Positions 24,544 to 32,939 of a DNA stretch of 64,000 bases are shown here, piece by piece. Each line of letters opens with the position of its first letter. Position 1 is the stretch's first letter. The DNA is taken from the NCBI RefSeq assembly GCF_027563345.1, contig NZ_JAMKBK010000012.1; one strand, 5' to 3'. The notes under the pieces are model-generated. The model saw nothing but the letters and a program-made list of their open reading frames with translations. It was not told the DNA's origin and did not search any database. The translations under genes and the position numbers were made by a program. The DNA is from Psychrobacillus psychrodurans. Lineage in GTDB: Bacteria > Bacillota > Bacilli > Bacillales_A > Planococcaceae.

Positions 24544-24972
24544 TTATTTACTTAACACATCTGCTAATAGTCCTTCAACCTCTTGTTCGAGCTCTTCTTT
24601 TATGAGTTCTTCGTCTTCGTCCATATACTCATCAAAGCTAACCTTTTCCAAATCTTTTATTGATTCAGCAAGACTTCTTTTAGTTTCATTTGAAAATCCC
24701 TCCAAATTGGAGTTTGTTGCCTCTACCTGAGTGTCTAAAAAAGTTGAAACATCAACATCAAGTTTTTCATTTGTTGTCGTTAGAAATAATTTCATTTCCA
24801 TTAGAATCTCTTTAATACTTTTTGATGTTACAACTTCAAATGCCTCACTCTCCTCTTGAAATGATTGACCATACCATTTGGAAAGGGAAATTTGTGGCAA
24901 ACCACTGGCATAAATGGTGCTGGATCCTAGTAGAACAAGAAATATCAAGATAGTTCCTATAACTTTTTTCAT
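24544..24972 (-). CDS. Short exported helical protein with LxxWY motif
   Basis: 142 residues, first gene of the four-member array. The signal peptide (KKVIGTILIFLVLLGSSTIY, then ASG) leads into LPQISLSKWYGQSFQEE, and the rest is acidic and helical (EEELIKEELEQEVEGLL near the end). It keeps the LxxWYxxxF motif but lacks the DAG and is about half the length of the next two. AAAGGGGTG lies 6-8 bases before ATG 24972. No homologous function is known to me. Confidence 0.75.
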   Translation of the reverse strand: MKKVIGTILIFLVLLGSSTIYASGLPQISLSKWYGQSFQEESEAFEVVTSKSIKEILMEMKLFLTTTNEKLDVDVSTFLDTQVEATNSNLEGFSNETKRSLAESIKDLEKVSFDEYMDEDEELIKEELEQEVEGLLADVLSK

Positions 24973-25301
24973 TGTTTACACCCCTTTCACTCGCCCCAAC
25001 CATTCTATCCATATGCCCATTCTTTTATAACTATTATTTTAGAAATAATAACCTCCTTATAGTTATATAGTTTATTTTTACCTCCACTTCTCCTTAACAG
25101 TTAATCAGTTAGTGACAGAAGATTAACATAATTATACTTTCGCTAAATTTGCGGGTAACGGATTCTTCATAACCTCTACTTTTTCTACAAACAAAGTCAT
25201 AAATTCTTTCCTTGCGACTTATTTTAGAGGCATAAAGTTACATATAAGCACTTTTTTTCTTCAAAATACCTTAACGATTGAGACTAATTACTTAAGTTAA
25301 A
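24973..25301. other. Upstream region of the coiled-coil gene array, no gene
   Basis: About 330 AT-rich bases that should hold the promoter of the array. A TATTATTT-CTA-AAATAATA palindrome lies at about 25031-25049 (minus strand), next to an orphan AAGGAGG without a usable start codon. The AGTAA(A)T repeats seen upstream of the HTH/F1-beta-like gene are not obvious here. No open frame was found. Confidence 0.4.
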
Positions 25302-25335
25302 ATAAAAAAACACACACAAATACTTGTGTGTGTTT
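25302..25335 (-). terminator. Terminator downstream of the MerR gene
   Basis: An alternating CA/TG stem, AAACACACACAA / TTGTGTGTGTTT (25308-25319 and 25324-25335), followed by seven or more Ts on the minus strand. It lies about 120 bases beyond the MerR stop. Confidence 0.8.
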
Positions 25336-25456
25336 CCTTATACCTATATACATATCACTTCTTTTATCTTATTTTTAGTTTTATCCTCTGAGTGACGAGG
25401 AGCATTTAGAGAATTAGTTATTATCGATTTTGAATAGCTAGCACTTATCTATCGCC

Positions 25457-26200
25457 TTATTGTTGCACACTAGCTATCCCTTCCACCGCTTCTTCTATAA
25501 ACTCAATTATTTCCTGACTAACGGGATAGAGACCTAACGCTTCGGATGTATCTTCAGATTTCCGAACTTCCCAGAATTTATCAGCTAAGTCTTCATTTGC
25601 GAATGTAATACTGGATAAAATACGGATATCTTCCGCAATAATTTTTCCTTCTGGAGAATTTGGTGGTTTCCCTTCAGCCAAACATAGTTCGATTCGTTTT
25701 ATAAGATTGATCCATTTCACTGTGTTATCTGCATCCTGTTCTAATTTTGGCAGACTAGCTGTTAAGGTTGCTCTTTCCTCTTCGGTAAATATTTCCTTCC
25801 ATACATCTTCCTTACTATACTTTTGATGTTGTTGGAAAAGCGGTACTAATTCTTCCCACTTTAGCATCCCTTCGAGCTGGACTATGTTAAGTAAGGTGTT
25901 TGTATGCTCAATAGATTTTTGTAATTGCTGCATATCTACATTGAGTCGTTCTCGGTGCATTTTAAGTATGTCTGCAATAGAGACTCTTTCCACGATCTGC
26001 TGTATATCCTTTAGCGGAAGCGAAGCCGCTTTTAACAAGGTTATCTTTTCAAGCGATAAGAGATCCTCTTCCGAATAAAGCCTTTTACCACTTTCATGAA
26101 TCATTGTTGGTTTAAATAAATTGATTTGATCGTAATAACGAATAGTACGGACAGAGATATGAAGTTTTTTTGATACCTCTCCGGTAGTGTAGTGAACCAA
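25457..26200 (-). CDS. MerR family transcriptional regulator
   Basis: 247 residues. The N-terminal winged HTH is typical (YTTGEVSKKLHISVRTIRYY, then GKRLYSEEDL), followed by the dimerisation helix and a helical effector domain of about 130 residues. No metal-binding cysteines are present, so the ligand is organic or unknown. It is divergent from the CPBP protease gene, whose promoter has the 19-bp spacer that MerR proteins untwist to activate, so that gene is the likely target. The start is preceded by GGAGGGG. Confidence 0.88.
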   Translation of the reverse strand: MVHYTTGEVSKKLHISVRTIRYYDQINLFKPTMIHESGKRLYSEEDLLSLEKITLLKAASLPLKDIQQIVERVSIADILKMHRERLNVDMQQLQKSIEHTNTLLNIVQLEGMLKWEELVPLFQQHQKYSKEDVWKEIFTEEERATLTASLPKLEQDADNTVKWINLIKRIELCLAEGKPPNSPEGKIIAEDIRILSSITFANEDLADKFWEVRKSEDTSEALGLYPVSQEIIEFIEEAVEGIASVQQ

Positions 26201-26226
26201 TATTCATCCCCTCCATATAAAATGTC

Positions 26227-26257
26227 TTGCAGGTAACGTTACGTCACCACTTATTCT
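26227..26257 (+). promoter_or_regulatory. MerR-type promoter for the CPBP protease gene (19-bp spacer)
   Basis: TTGCAG (26227-26232) and TATTCT (26252-26257) are separated by 19 bases that begin with the perfect palindrome GTAACGTTAC (26233-26242). Over-long spacers with a dyad are the hallmark of MerR-activated promoters. It lies between the divergent MerR and CPBP genes. Confidence 0.72.
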
Positions 26258-26293
26258 AAAAATAACATATTTCGTTATTGGAGGAATTACAAA

Positions 26294-26989
26294 ATGAAAG
26301 AATTTTCGTTCAAAACAATGTTTTGGTCTTGGAGAGAACTTATACTGCTGTTATTGATAACTTTTTTATTTGTTCCTATAGTTATCGAGAACCTATTACA
26401 GGATGTTTTGTTTGTATTTTTGGAGGATAGCCTTTATTCAGGCACATTAACAGGACTCGTAATGTCTATTCTTTTCACAGGAGGAGTGTATGTCATCGCC
26501 TTGAGACCATATAACCTTTCATGGCGAGCTGTCGGCTTCAACTCATTCCAAACGTCCTATTGGAAGTCTATTATAACTTGGACAGTTTTTTTAATAGGAA
26601 CTAGTGTAATAATAGTTATATTAATGGAACTCCTTGGGGGGACTTCAGAAAATACAAAGACACAAAGCCTACAAAGCAATATGGGAATTTTGTCATTTCT
26701 CATCGCTTTCGTATCAGCTGCTATCATTTCTCCTATTTATGAGGAGATTTTCTATCGCGGCTTTCTTTATAGATGGTTTAGAGTTAAGTGGGGAGTGCCA
26801 GCTGGGATATTACTTAGTTCTTCCGTTTTCATGCTTGTTCATATTCCTACCTATAATACATTGCCAGTCAATTTTCTTACGGGTGTTATATTTTCATGGA
26901 CTTATGAAAAAACTGGATCCATATATCCTGGCATGATTATACATGGCGTCTTTAATGGTATTGCTGTGGTATTAACTGCTCTAAGTTAA
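26294..26989 (+). CDS. CPBP family intramembrane glutamic endopeptidase
   Basis: 231 residues with about seven transmembrane helices. The three ABI/CPBP active-site motifs are in order: SPIYEEIFYRGFLYR (EExxxR), FMLVHIPTYN (second His), and IHGVFNGIAV (third, His-xxx-Asn). Relatives are Rce1-like proteases, often involved in bacteriocin immunity or peptide processing. GGAGG lies 7 bases before the ATG. It is likely controlled by the divergent MerR regulator through the 19-bp-spacer promoter. Confidence 0.9.
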   Translation: MKEFSFKTMFWSWRELILLLLITFLFVPIVIENLLQDVLFVFLEDSLYSGTLTGLVMSILFTGGVYVIALRPYNLSWRAVGFNSFQTSYWKSIITWTVFLIGTSVIIVILMELLGGTSENTKTQSLQSNMGILSFLIAFVSAAIISPIYEEIFYRGFLYRWFRVKWGVPAGILLSSSVFMLVHIPTYNTLPVNFLTGVIFSWTYEKTGSIYPGMIIHGVFNGIAVVLTALS

Positions 26990-27024
26990 TAAAACTCCTC
27001 ACCAAATAAGGTGAGGAGTTTTAT
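26988..27024. terminator. Bidirectional terminator between CPBP and clpP
   Basis: A 13-bp perfect stem, AAAACTCCTCACC / GGTGAGGAGTTTT, with a 6-base loop. Confidence 0.88.
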
Positions 27025-27028
27025 ATCG

Positions 27029-27604
27029 TTATACGATTTGATCAATAATGCCATAACTCATCGCTTCTTCAGCTGTCATAAAATAATCACGGTCAGAGTC
27101 TTTTGCTATTTTTTCAATGGACTGACCTGTTCGGTCTGAAAAGATTTGGTTAATTCTATCTTTCATCAACAGAATACGTCTAGCACTGATTTCAATATCA
27201 CTTGCCTGACCTTGTGCCCCGCCAAGAGGTTGATGAATCATAATCTCACTGTTCGGTAAAGCAAAACGTTTTCCTTTTGCACCCGCAACTAATATCGTCG
27301 CACCAAATGAAGCAGCCATTCCCGTACAAATCGTACGTACATCTGGTTTAATGATCTGCATTGTATCATAAATTGCAAATCCAGAACTTACTGAGCCTCC
27401 TGGACTATTGATGTACAAAGAAATATCCTTCTCCGGATCATCTGCTTCTAAAAACAATAGTTGCGCCACGATATTATTAGCAACAACGTCATTGATTTCC
27501 GAGCCAAGGAAAATAATACGATCTTTCAATAATCTCGAATATATATCATATGATCGCTCGCCATGTCCTGTTTGTTCTACAACATATGGAATAAGGTTAG
27601 ACAT
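27029..27604 (-). CDS. clpP: ATP-dependent Clp protease proteolytic subunit, ClpP paralogue
   Basis: 191 residues with an intact Ser-His-Asp triad: S99 in TGMAASFGA, H124 in EIMIHQPLGG, and D173 in KDSDRDYF. ClpP forms a double-heptamer chamber fed by Clp ATPases. The usual housekeeping Bacillales clpP is monocistronic with a CtsR site. This copy instead follows a sigma factor gene by 14 bases and shows SFGA where the main ClpP usually has SMGA, so it looks like the second (ClpP2-type) paralogue. ATG 27604 has AAAGGGGA upstream. Confidence 0.9.
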   Translation of the reverse strand: MSNLIPYVVEQTGHGERSYDIYSRLLKDRIIFLGSEINDVVANNIVAQLLFLEADDPEKDISLYINSPGGSVSSGFAIYDTMQIIKPDVRTICTGMAASFGATILVAGAKGKRFALPNSEIMIHQPLGGAQGQASDIEISARRILLMKDRINQIFSDRTGQSIEKIAKDSDRDYFMTAEEAMSYGIIDQIV

Positions 27605-27618
27605 TTTCTTTCCCCTTT

Positions 27619-28434
27619 CTACGCTATAGCTAAAAGACCCTCTTCTTTCCAAAAAGTAAGCTGAGATAATAACCTAGCTACTTCTAATTGATAGAACGGA
27701 ACAATTAGCACTTCGCCATTTTTCTTGAGGAACGAAATTAGCATATAAGAAGAATTGCCCTGTACGTATGAATGGACGATAGAGTGACTTGAGGAAGCGA
27801 GTTCTATTTTTCCACTTTGCATATATGGTTGTTGATGATCGTTCTGATAAACACGAATAACGGCATTCGGATCTCCACTGCTCCACGCGTGTAAATAAGA
27901 CATAGCTGTTTCGTCTTCAACATCATATCGGAAGGATTCGTAGGATTTTTGCTTAGCATTTTTCCTAGCCCTGTTTAGAGCAGCTTTGATAGAACCCTCA
28001 CTGACCGAAAGCAAATTTGCCGTTTCTTTTGAGGAGTAGCCAAATCCCATGACCAGTAATACCACCACCCTTTGCTTTGCGGACAGTTCATGTAATAACG
28101 CATAGATTCTTGGGAAAAGTTCTGCTGAAATTCCTTCTTGATAATTATAATTGGACATATCTTGATGCAAATTTTCTTCTATTTTACGTTTACGATGCTT
28201 ATCGATCCAGGCATTGGAGGCAATACGAAACAAATAGGACTTTGCCATTTCCTTCGGCATTTTCATCCAACTTATATATGCTTTTTCTATCGTCTCCTGC
28301 ATTAAGTCTTCTCCATCCCACTTTGTACGCGTCAGGGATAAACAATACTTCCTTAAACTATGCATAAAAGGCTTAATAGCCATCTCAAATTCCTCATTCA
28401 ATTCAAACGGAGTTTTTTCAACAAGCGGCCGCAT
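27619..28434 (-). CDS. ECF-type sigma-70 family factor with C-terminal extension
   Basis: 271 residues. Region 2 spans about 20-85 (WDGEDLMQETIEKAYISW, then YLFRIASNAWIDKHRKRK), and region 4 about 115-165 (LSAKQRVVVLLVMGFGYSSK, then GSIKAALNRARKN). About 100 extra C-terminal residues follow region 4, as in ECF groups with a fused regulatory domain. No anti-sigma gene is adjacent. The downstream clpP is in the same unit with a 14-base gap, so regulated proteolysis could replace an anti-sigma factor. GGAGGGG precedes ATG 28434. Confidence 0.85.
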   Translation of the reverse strand: MRPLVEKTPFELNEEFEMAIKPFMHSLRKYCLSLTRTKWDGEDLMQETIEKAYISWMKMPKEMAKSYLFRIASNAWIDKHRKRKIEENLHQDMSNYNYQEGISAELFPRIYALLHELSAKQRVVVLLVMGFGYSSKETANLLSVSEGSIKAALNRARKNAKQKSYESFRYDVEDETAMSYLHAWSSGDPNAVIRVYQNDHQQPYMQSGKIELASSSHSIVHSYVQGNSSYMLISFLKKNGEVLIVPFYQLEVARLLSQLTFWKEEGLLAIA

Positions 28435-28527
28435 GTTTACCCCTCCTTCAAATTTGTCTTTCACTAATATAAACGGAAATATGGACTAAAAAGATACGGT
28501 CATAAAAAATTTTTTTAAACCTACCAC

Positions 28528-29085
28528 TTATCGATGCGTATCATGTAATGGGTCAAATAGATCTTCCGCTGCATTTCTTACCATTGAAAAATTATCTACA
28601 TTATAATGACCATGTAGTACTTTATTGTGATGATTAATAATTTGTTCTGCCGTAAGAACTGCTGAACCTGTTGTTGAATGTCCATCTCCAACTAACGTGA
28701 CATCTAATTGTGAAACGGTTGCAGTTCGTACTGCTGTATCTATGCAGTGCTCCGTTTTGCAGCCCATAATTACTACATGTTGAACCTTCTGTTCTTCTAA
28801 ATATTCTCTTAATCCAGTTCCATAAAATGAATTTGTTGCAGCTTTATCGAATGTCTTTGCGTCTGTAGGTATAGTAATACCTCTGTGGACTTGGAAGCCT
28901 TCTCCTTTTCCTTCTGCCACATCTGTATCTCTTACAAAAACGATAATAGCATCTGACTCAATTGCTTTTTTAATTACTAAATTGATGTTTTCTATTAACT
29001 GTTCTTTTAGAAATACACTACCTTCCTGGTCATTCCCTTCTATTAATTCCTGTTGCGCGTCAATGATTAATAATGCTTGTTTCAT
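28528..29085 (-). CDS. Isochorismatase-like cysteine hydrolase
   Basis: 185 residues of the cysteine hydrolase fold. The triad is recognisable: D9 in LLIIDAQQE, a lysine before SFYGTGL, and the nucleophile in GCKTEHCIDTAVR (second Cys). The cis-peptide region VVIMGCK is in place. Family members hydrolyse nicotinamide, carbamates or isochorismate; the substrate is not predictable here. It is preceded by a GNAT/peptidase group on the same strand and spaced 18 bases from the HELTHH gene. Confidence 0.87.
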   Translation of the reverse strand: MKQALLIIDAQQELIEGNDQEGSVFLKEQLIENINLVIKKAIESDAIIVFVRDTDVAEGKGEGFQVHRGITIPTDAKTFDKAATNSFYGTGLREYLEEQKVQHVVIMGCKTEHCIDTAVRTATVSQLDVTLVGDGHSTTGSAVLTAEQIINHHNKVLHGHYNVDNFSMVRNAAEDLFDPLHDTHR

Positions 29086-29103
29086 AACAACACCTCTTTT
29101 TAT

Positions 29104-29844
29104 TTATTTTAAATTATTTCCGAAATACTGGACTAATGAAATATACCTTCCTTGCTCATGCCACTTGTTATATAGCTCAAATACTATATGGACATCCCCA
29201 TTCACCTTTTCAACCAGTGATTTAACTTTTAAATAACTTCTCCAATAATCAAACATAATACTAGAAAGTGAACCCTGGTAAGACATCGAACCGAAATCAT
29301 TCAAGTCATTATCACCATATTCTTCTGTAAAAGTGGTCAATAACTCAAGTTCAATAGCAGTTACTTCTTCAAATTGTTCGTCTGTTAAACAATACTTTCT
29401 AGGCAAATAAAAGCACATTCCTTCTTCAAACCAAATACTATCATGTCGTTCATCCTCAAATTCATCTACGAACAAATCAATATGATGCGTTAGTTCATGG
29501 GCCAGAATGACAAATAACTGGTCAGTACTAAAGTTCTCATAAAAACTTTGAATATGGGGTATTACCTTACCATCCAATTGGGAGACCAACAAGTTTTGCC
29601 ACTCCTTTAGAATTGGGGACATATAAATGAAATCTTCTCTCGTGAATGCTGGTATTGGTATTGACGAGAAGGTAGTAGTCGCCAGTTCCCCCGTCGTCCA
29701 AAGTACTCCTTTAGGAATAGCGGTCAATTGATAATGTTCTTCCAATACATGCTGATATCCCTTTAGTTTTGCCATCAATTCTTTTGTGATAATATCATAT
29801 TTCGCCGCTTCTTCAGGTGCCTCAAATGCTAAAATACTTTTCAT
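29104..29844 (-). CDS. HExxH-containing putative zinc metallopeptidase
   Basis: 246 residues, no named family recognised. The centre carries ILAHELTHHIDLF followed 20 residues later by WFEEGMCFYLPRK: a zinc-binding HExxH plus a downstream glutamate in an EEG motif, the arrangement of gluzincins. There is no signal peptide, so it acts in the cytosol. The N-terminal half lacks any motif. AAGGTGG lies before ATG 29844. It is probably co-transcribed with the cysteine hydrolase gene. Confidence 0.72.
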   Translation of the reverse strand: MKSILAFEAPEEAAKYDIITKELMAKLKGYQHVLEEHYQLTAIPKGVLWTTGELATTTFSSIPIPAFTREDFIYMSPILKEWQNLLVSQLDGKVIPHIQSFYENFSTDQLFVILAHELTHHIDLFVDEFEDERHDSIWFEEGMCFYLPRKYCLTDEQFEEVTAIELELLTTFTEEYGDNDLNDFGSMSYQGSLSSIMFDYWRSYLKVKSLVEKVNGDVHIVFELYNKWHEQGRYISLVQYFGNNLK

Positions 29845-29921
29845 ATTACTTCCACCTTTATCTCATCCAACTTGTTTAACTTGTATAACATAGAACTCCC
29901 TTCGTAAAAACATGTCTCCCC

Positions 29922-30710
29922 TTAAAGTTTGGTCCATATCGCTTTTGTATAGGCAAGTTTAAGTCCTGCTCTTTCCATATTTCGATGACTTCCACTTCCA
30001 TATGTAGCCTCACTAGTTATGTACCTTGCTCCTTTTTCAATCGCAATTTCAACACGTTTTTTAAGCAATGCAGAATGTACTCCCATATTACGATAACCAG
30101 GTAAAGTTGCAGATGCCGCCAAAGTCGCAATCTCTTCTTGCACATTTAAAACCGCAACTCCTACCGGAACATCTTGCTTGTAAGCAATGTAAAATTCCCA
30201 ACCTGGAACTTCAAATAGAATTTCATTGTTTTGTTTAATCCCCTCTTGAATAAAAGCAGGTAGTCCGAATGCAGCCACGTAAATTGAAGCAAATAAATCA
30301 AAATCATTTTTACCTAGAGGTCGAATATCTAGAGAGGATGGCATACTCTGACTCTTAAAGCCTTTTACTTCTCCTATAAAAGATGCATGAAAGCCAGATT
30401 GATAAAACCCCAGTTCAGCTAGTTTTCTTAATAACTTTTCTGAACTGTTCGTAGGAGCAATCTCGACTCGAAAATTTATTGAAAGATTCTCATAGAAGCC
30501 AAAGATCTCTTCTATATGTGAAAGTACCTGTTCATTCAATCCTCGAACGGTATTAAAAGCTGGACCCGGAATATGTTTAACAGCAAAAGCATGAGTTGTG
30601 TCCTTAACTAATTGATGGACCCCCATTGGGTTACCGGGGATTGATTGTATGGCATTTAATCTGGAAGTTAATGTTTTTATTTCTGCCTGCTCGAGTATGC
30701 TTAATTTCAT
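29922..30710 (-). CDS. GNAT family N-acetyltransferase (two-domain)
   Basis: 262 residues. A 120-residue N-terminal domain is followed by a GNAT domain, with the acetyl-CoA pyrophosphate loop in LPGYRNMGVHSALL and the later strands in YITSEATYGSGSHRNMERAG. The Q/R-x-x-G-x-G/A loop is slightly degenerate (R-N-M-G-V-H). The acceptor substrate is unknown. GGGGGA lies 7 bases before ATG 30710. Confidence 0.85.
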   Translation of the reverse strand: MKLSILEQAEIKTLTSRLNAIQSIPGNPMGVHQLVKDTTHAFAVKHIPGPAFNTVRGLNEQVLSHIEEIFGFYENLSINFRVEIAPTNSSEKLLRKLAELGFYQSGFHASFIGEVKGFKSQSMPSSLDIRPLGKNDFDLFASIYVAAFGLPAFIQEGIKQNNEILFEVPGWEFYIAYKQDVPVGVAVLNVQEEIATLAASATLPGYRNMGVHSALLKKRVEIAIEKGARYITSEATYGSGSHRNMERAGLKLAYTKAIWTKL

Positions 30711-30847
30711 TCTAATCCCCCGTGACTTTTAACAAAATTTAATGCTCTTTGTGTCGAGTCGATCAGTGATTCATCTCCTTTTCGTACCCTTCAAACTCGT
30801 TGAATAACTGTAACAAAACGAGTTCACTATTTAAAAATCTTCTATTT

Positions 30848-31354
30848 TCAAAATATCACCCTTTCCATTAAAAGGTGATTATCTTTTAAATTCTTAACAA
30901 TTTGAAACCCACATTTTTCATAACAATTTATAGCCCGTTGGTTAGTGTCTTTGACATCCAGAACCACCATAGATACATCGAACTTTGAACTTAAGTACTC
31001 TAACAAAGTACTAATCATCTGGGTCCCTATCCCCTTGCCCCACAGTCCAGTTTCTCCGATAAATTGGTCAATTCCATAGATAGACTTTTCCAAAGGATAT
31101 CCGTATATCTTTAGTTGATCTTTTGGGATTTCATAATATTGTATATAACCAATTGGTGCACCTTTATATTCCAATATGCAAGCCGTCACGTAATGCTCAT
31201 TGTTAAATCTGGGGCCATATTTAGTAACGACTTGTTCAAATGTTAGCCTTGGACCATAATATTTTAAGACCAAATCATCATTTAGCCATTTAGTCATATA
31301 AGGATAATCGTTTTCATTCATAACTCTAATAGTTAAATCACATTTATGAACCAT
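30848..31354 (-). CDS. GNAT acetyltransferase, AAC(6')-like
   Basis: 168 residues of the aminoglycoside 6'-N-acetyltransferase-like branch. It keeps YGIDQFIGETGLWGKGIGT, the motif A loop with the acidic DQFIGE element, and NCYEKCGF near the end. It is clearly similar to the plus-strand gene at 35002. Similarity to AAC(6') suggests but does not prove a drug target; many such genes acetylate other amines. It lies 13 bases after the lipoprotein gene on the same strand. Confidence 0.85.
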   Translation of the reverse strand: MVHKCDLTIRVMNENDYPYMTKWLNDDLVLKYYGPRLTFEQVVTKYGPRFNNEHYVTACILEYKGAPIGYIQYYEIPKDQLKIYGYPLEKSIYGIDQFIGETGLWGKGIGTQMISTLLEYLSSKFDVSMVVLDVKDTNQRAINCYEKCGFQIVKNLKDNHLLMERVIF

Positions 31355-31367
31355 AATTTCCTCACCC

Positions 31368-31724
31368 TTACTTGTCGCAAAAATCCGGAATATTGGAGTG
31401 AATATAAAAACCTTCTAATAACGTCTTCCCACCCTCATATAATGATATATTGTACTTTTCATCTAAGGTCGTTATAAGTGAGACATCGTGACCTTCTGGA
31501 AACTTCATTTCCTCTGCACCTTCTCTTCTACTATTATTTATTTCCTTTATAATTTTCTTCAGCATTTTTTCATCAGTTATCTCCAACAATTCTTCTGTAC
31601 CCATACATTGGACGGTAATACTGTCAACCTCTTCAATAATAAGGGGTGTTTGGTTACTACATGAAACGAGCAAAAATATAACCAGTAAGATAAGAACATG
31701 AACCATTTTTTTGAATGTAAACAC
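31368..31724 (-). CDS. Small hypothetical lipoprotein
   Basis: 118 residues with a lipoprotein signal peptide (hydrophobic VHVLILLVIFLLV followed by the lipobox VSC at Cys22). The mature part is small, acidic and unrecognised. GTG start at 31724 with GGAGG 8 bases upstream. Likely co-transcribed with the GNAT gene downstream. Confidence 0.75.
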   Translation of the reverse strand: MFTFKKMVHVLILLVIFLLVSCSNQTPLIIEEVDSITVQCMGTEELLEITDEKMLKKIIKEINNSRREGAEEMKFPEGHDVSLITTLDEKYNISLYEGGKTLLEGFYIHSNIPDFCDK

Positions 31725-31844
31725 ATAATCACCCTCCCACTCTACTATTATCTTATACTTCAGAATATTTCACATCATTATTCATTTCTGCTAAAATATA
31801 ATACATACAATAGCTATTAAAACGAGTTTAAAGGGGAGTTTGTC

Positions 31845-32138
31845 ATGAATCAAAAAAGGTACCGCAGACGTAATACGATGGCTTTTACGGTATTGGCGTA
31901 TTTTACGTTAATTGCCGGGGTTTTCATGTTCTGTATTGGTCTCTATAATGCTGATAACTTACAGCTAAATGAAAAAGGATATTATATTGCAGTTATGATA
32001 TTGGTTGCAGTTGGAGCCATCCTTACACAAAAAGTTACACGAGACAATGCTGAAGATAACGACATTATCGCCGAGCAGGAACAAGAACGACAAATGAGCA
32101 GTAACCGAATTCCACCTAGCACGAAAGAATTATCATAA
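31845..32138 (+). CDS. YiaA/YiaB two-helix family membrane protein
   Basis: 97 residues with two transmembrane helices and the family's connecting motif LNEKGYYIAVMIL, followed by LTQKVTRDNAED at the end of helix 2. The basic N-terminus and an acidic cytoplasmic C-terminal tail are as in YiaA/YiaB proteins, whose role is unknown. Aligned GGGGAG lies 7 bases before the ATG. Monocistronic with its own terminator. Confidence 0.8.
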   Translation: MNQKRYRRRNTMAFTVLAYFTLIAGVFMFCIGLYNADNLQLNEKGYYIAVMILVAVGAILTQKVTRDNAEDNDIIAEQEQERQMSSNRIPPSTKELS

Positions 32139-32147
32139 CTAAGCCTT

Positions 32148-32179
32148 AAATCCTGTTGTTGTATACACAGGATTTTTTA
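32148..32179 (+). terminator. Terminator after the YiaA-like gene
   Basis: AAATCCTGT / ACAGGATTT hairpin followed by a run of Ts, ending at the stop of the convergent phosphatase gene. Confidence 0.78.
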
Positions 32180-32725
32180 TTGTTCAACCCTGTTTATATG
32201 TACTATGCCATTATCTTGCTCTAGTACGAAAACATCTGGATTTTTCATCTGTTGCCACCCAGCAAATCCGAATGTCGGAACATAGTGATTAATGAGCAGG
32301 GATAAAATATTCCCATGAGAAATGATGCCTACATGATGCATTTGGTCATTTTCGAAAACCTTGTCCATGACCTTTTGTATGCGCTTTAATGCCTGAATAC
32401 TTGATTCTCCACCTGAAAATGTTAAATCTCTTTCTACAAAGGTTCTTTCCAGATGCTCTAACCAATCCTCCATAGGATCCGCACTCAACACTCGTTCTTG
32501 TAAATTGTCATCTATTATAATAGGAATTCCTATACTTTCTGAAAAGGGTTTAATTGTTTGCAAAGCTCTTTGATATGGACTAGAAATAATATGATCTATA
32601 TGACATTTTTCTAATATAGGAACAAGCTTTAAAGCCTCCTCTCTTCCTTCATTCGTTAACTCTGCAATAGGATCTTGCCCTGTCGCCTTACAATGTCTGA
32701 CTAAGTATATTTTCTTTTCAACCAT
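32177..32725 (-). CDS. Histidine phosphatase family (phosphoglycerate-mutase-like) protein
   Basis: 182 residues. The catalytic histidine is in YLVRHCKATG (a variant of RHGxT with Cys in place of Gly), with the second histidine in GIISHGNILS and the conserved arginine in SPYQRALQT. These are cofactor-independent phosphatases or mutases acting through a phosphohistidine; the substrate is unknown. ATG 32725 is preceded by GAGGTG. Confidence 0.87.
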   Translation of the reverse strand: MVEKKIYLVRHCKATGQDPIAELTNEGREEALKLVPILEKCHIDHIISSPYQRALQTIKPFSESIGIPIIIDDNLQERVLSADPMEDWLEHLERTFVERDLTFSGGESSIQALKRIQKVMDKVFENDQMHHVGIISHGNILSLLINHYVPTFGFAGWQQMKNPDVFVLEQDNGIVHINRVEQ

Positions 32726-32836
32726 CTTTTCACCTCTATTGTTAATTCGCCATTTCTACTTTTATTCCTGTTAAATATATGAATTTTCGGAACTATTATA
32801 TATACTTTATATAATAACTATAGAGGAGTGATTAAG

Positions 32837-32869
32837 ATGAAAAATGTTCTACAGGTGATTGAGAAGTAA
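32837..32869 (+). other. Ten-codon open frame with ribosome binding site, leader or gene remnant
   Basis: GGAG lies 8 bases before an ATG followed by ten sense codons and TAA, 70 bases upstream of the GNAT gene at 32940. It could be a leader peptide or the start of a gene that was lost. Very short, so little weight. Confidence 0.25.
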
Positions 32870-32939
32870 AGATTAATACACTTTTTCTTTTCAATCCAAT
32901 AAACCTATACAATACTTTAGGATGAAAAGAGGAATAATA

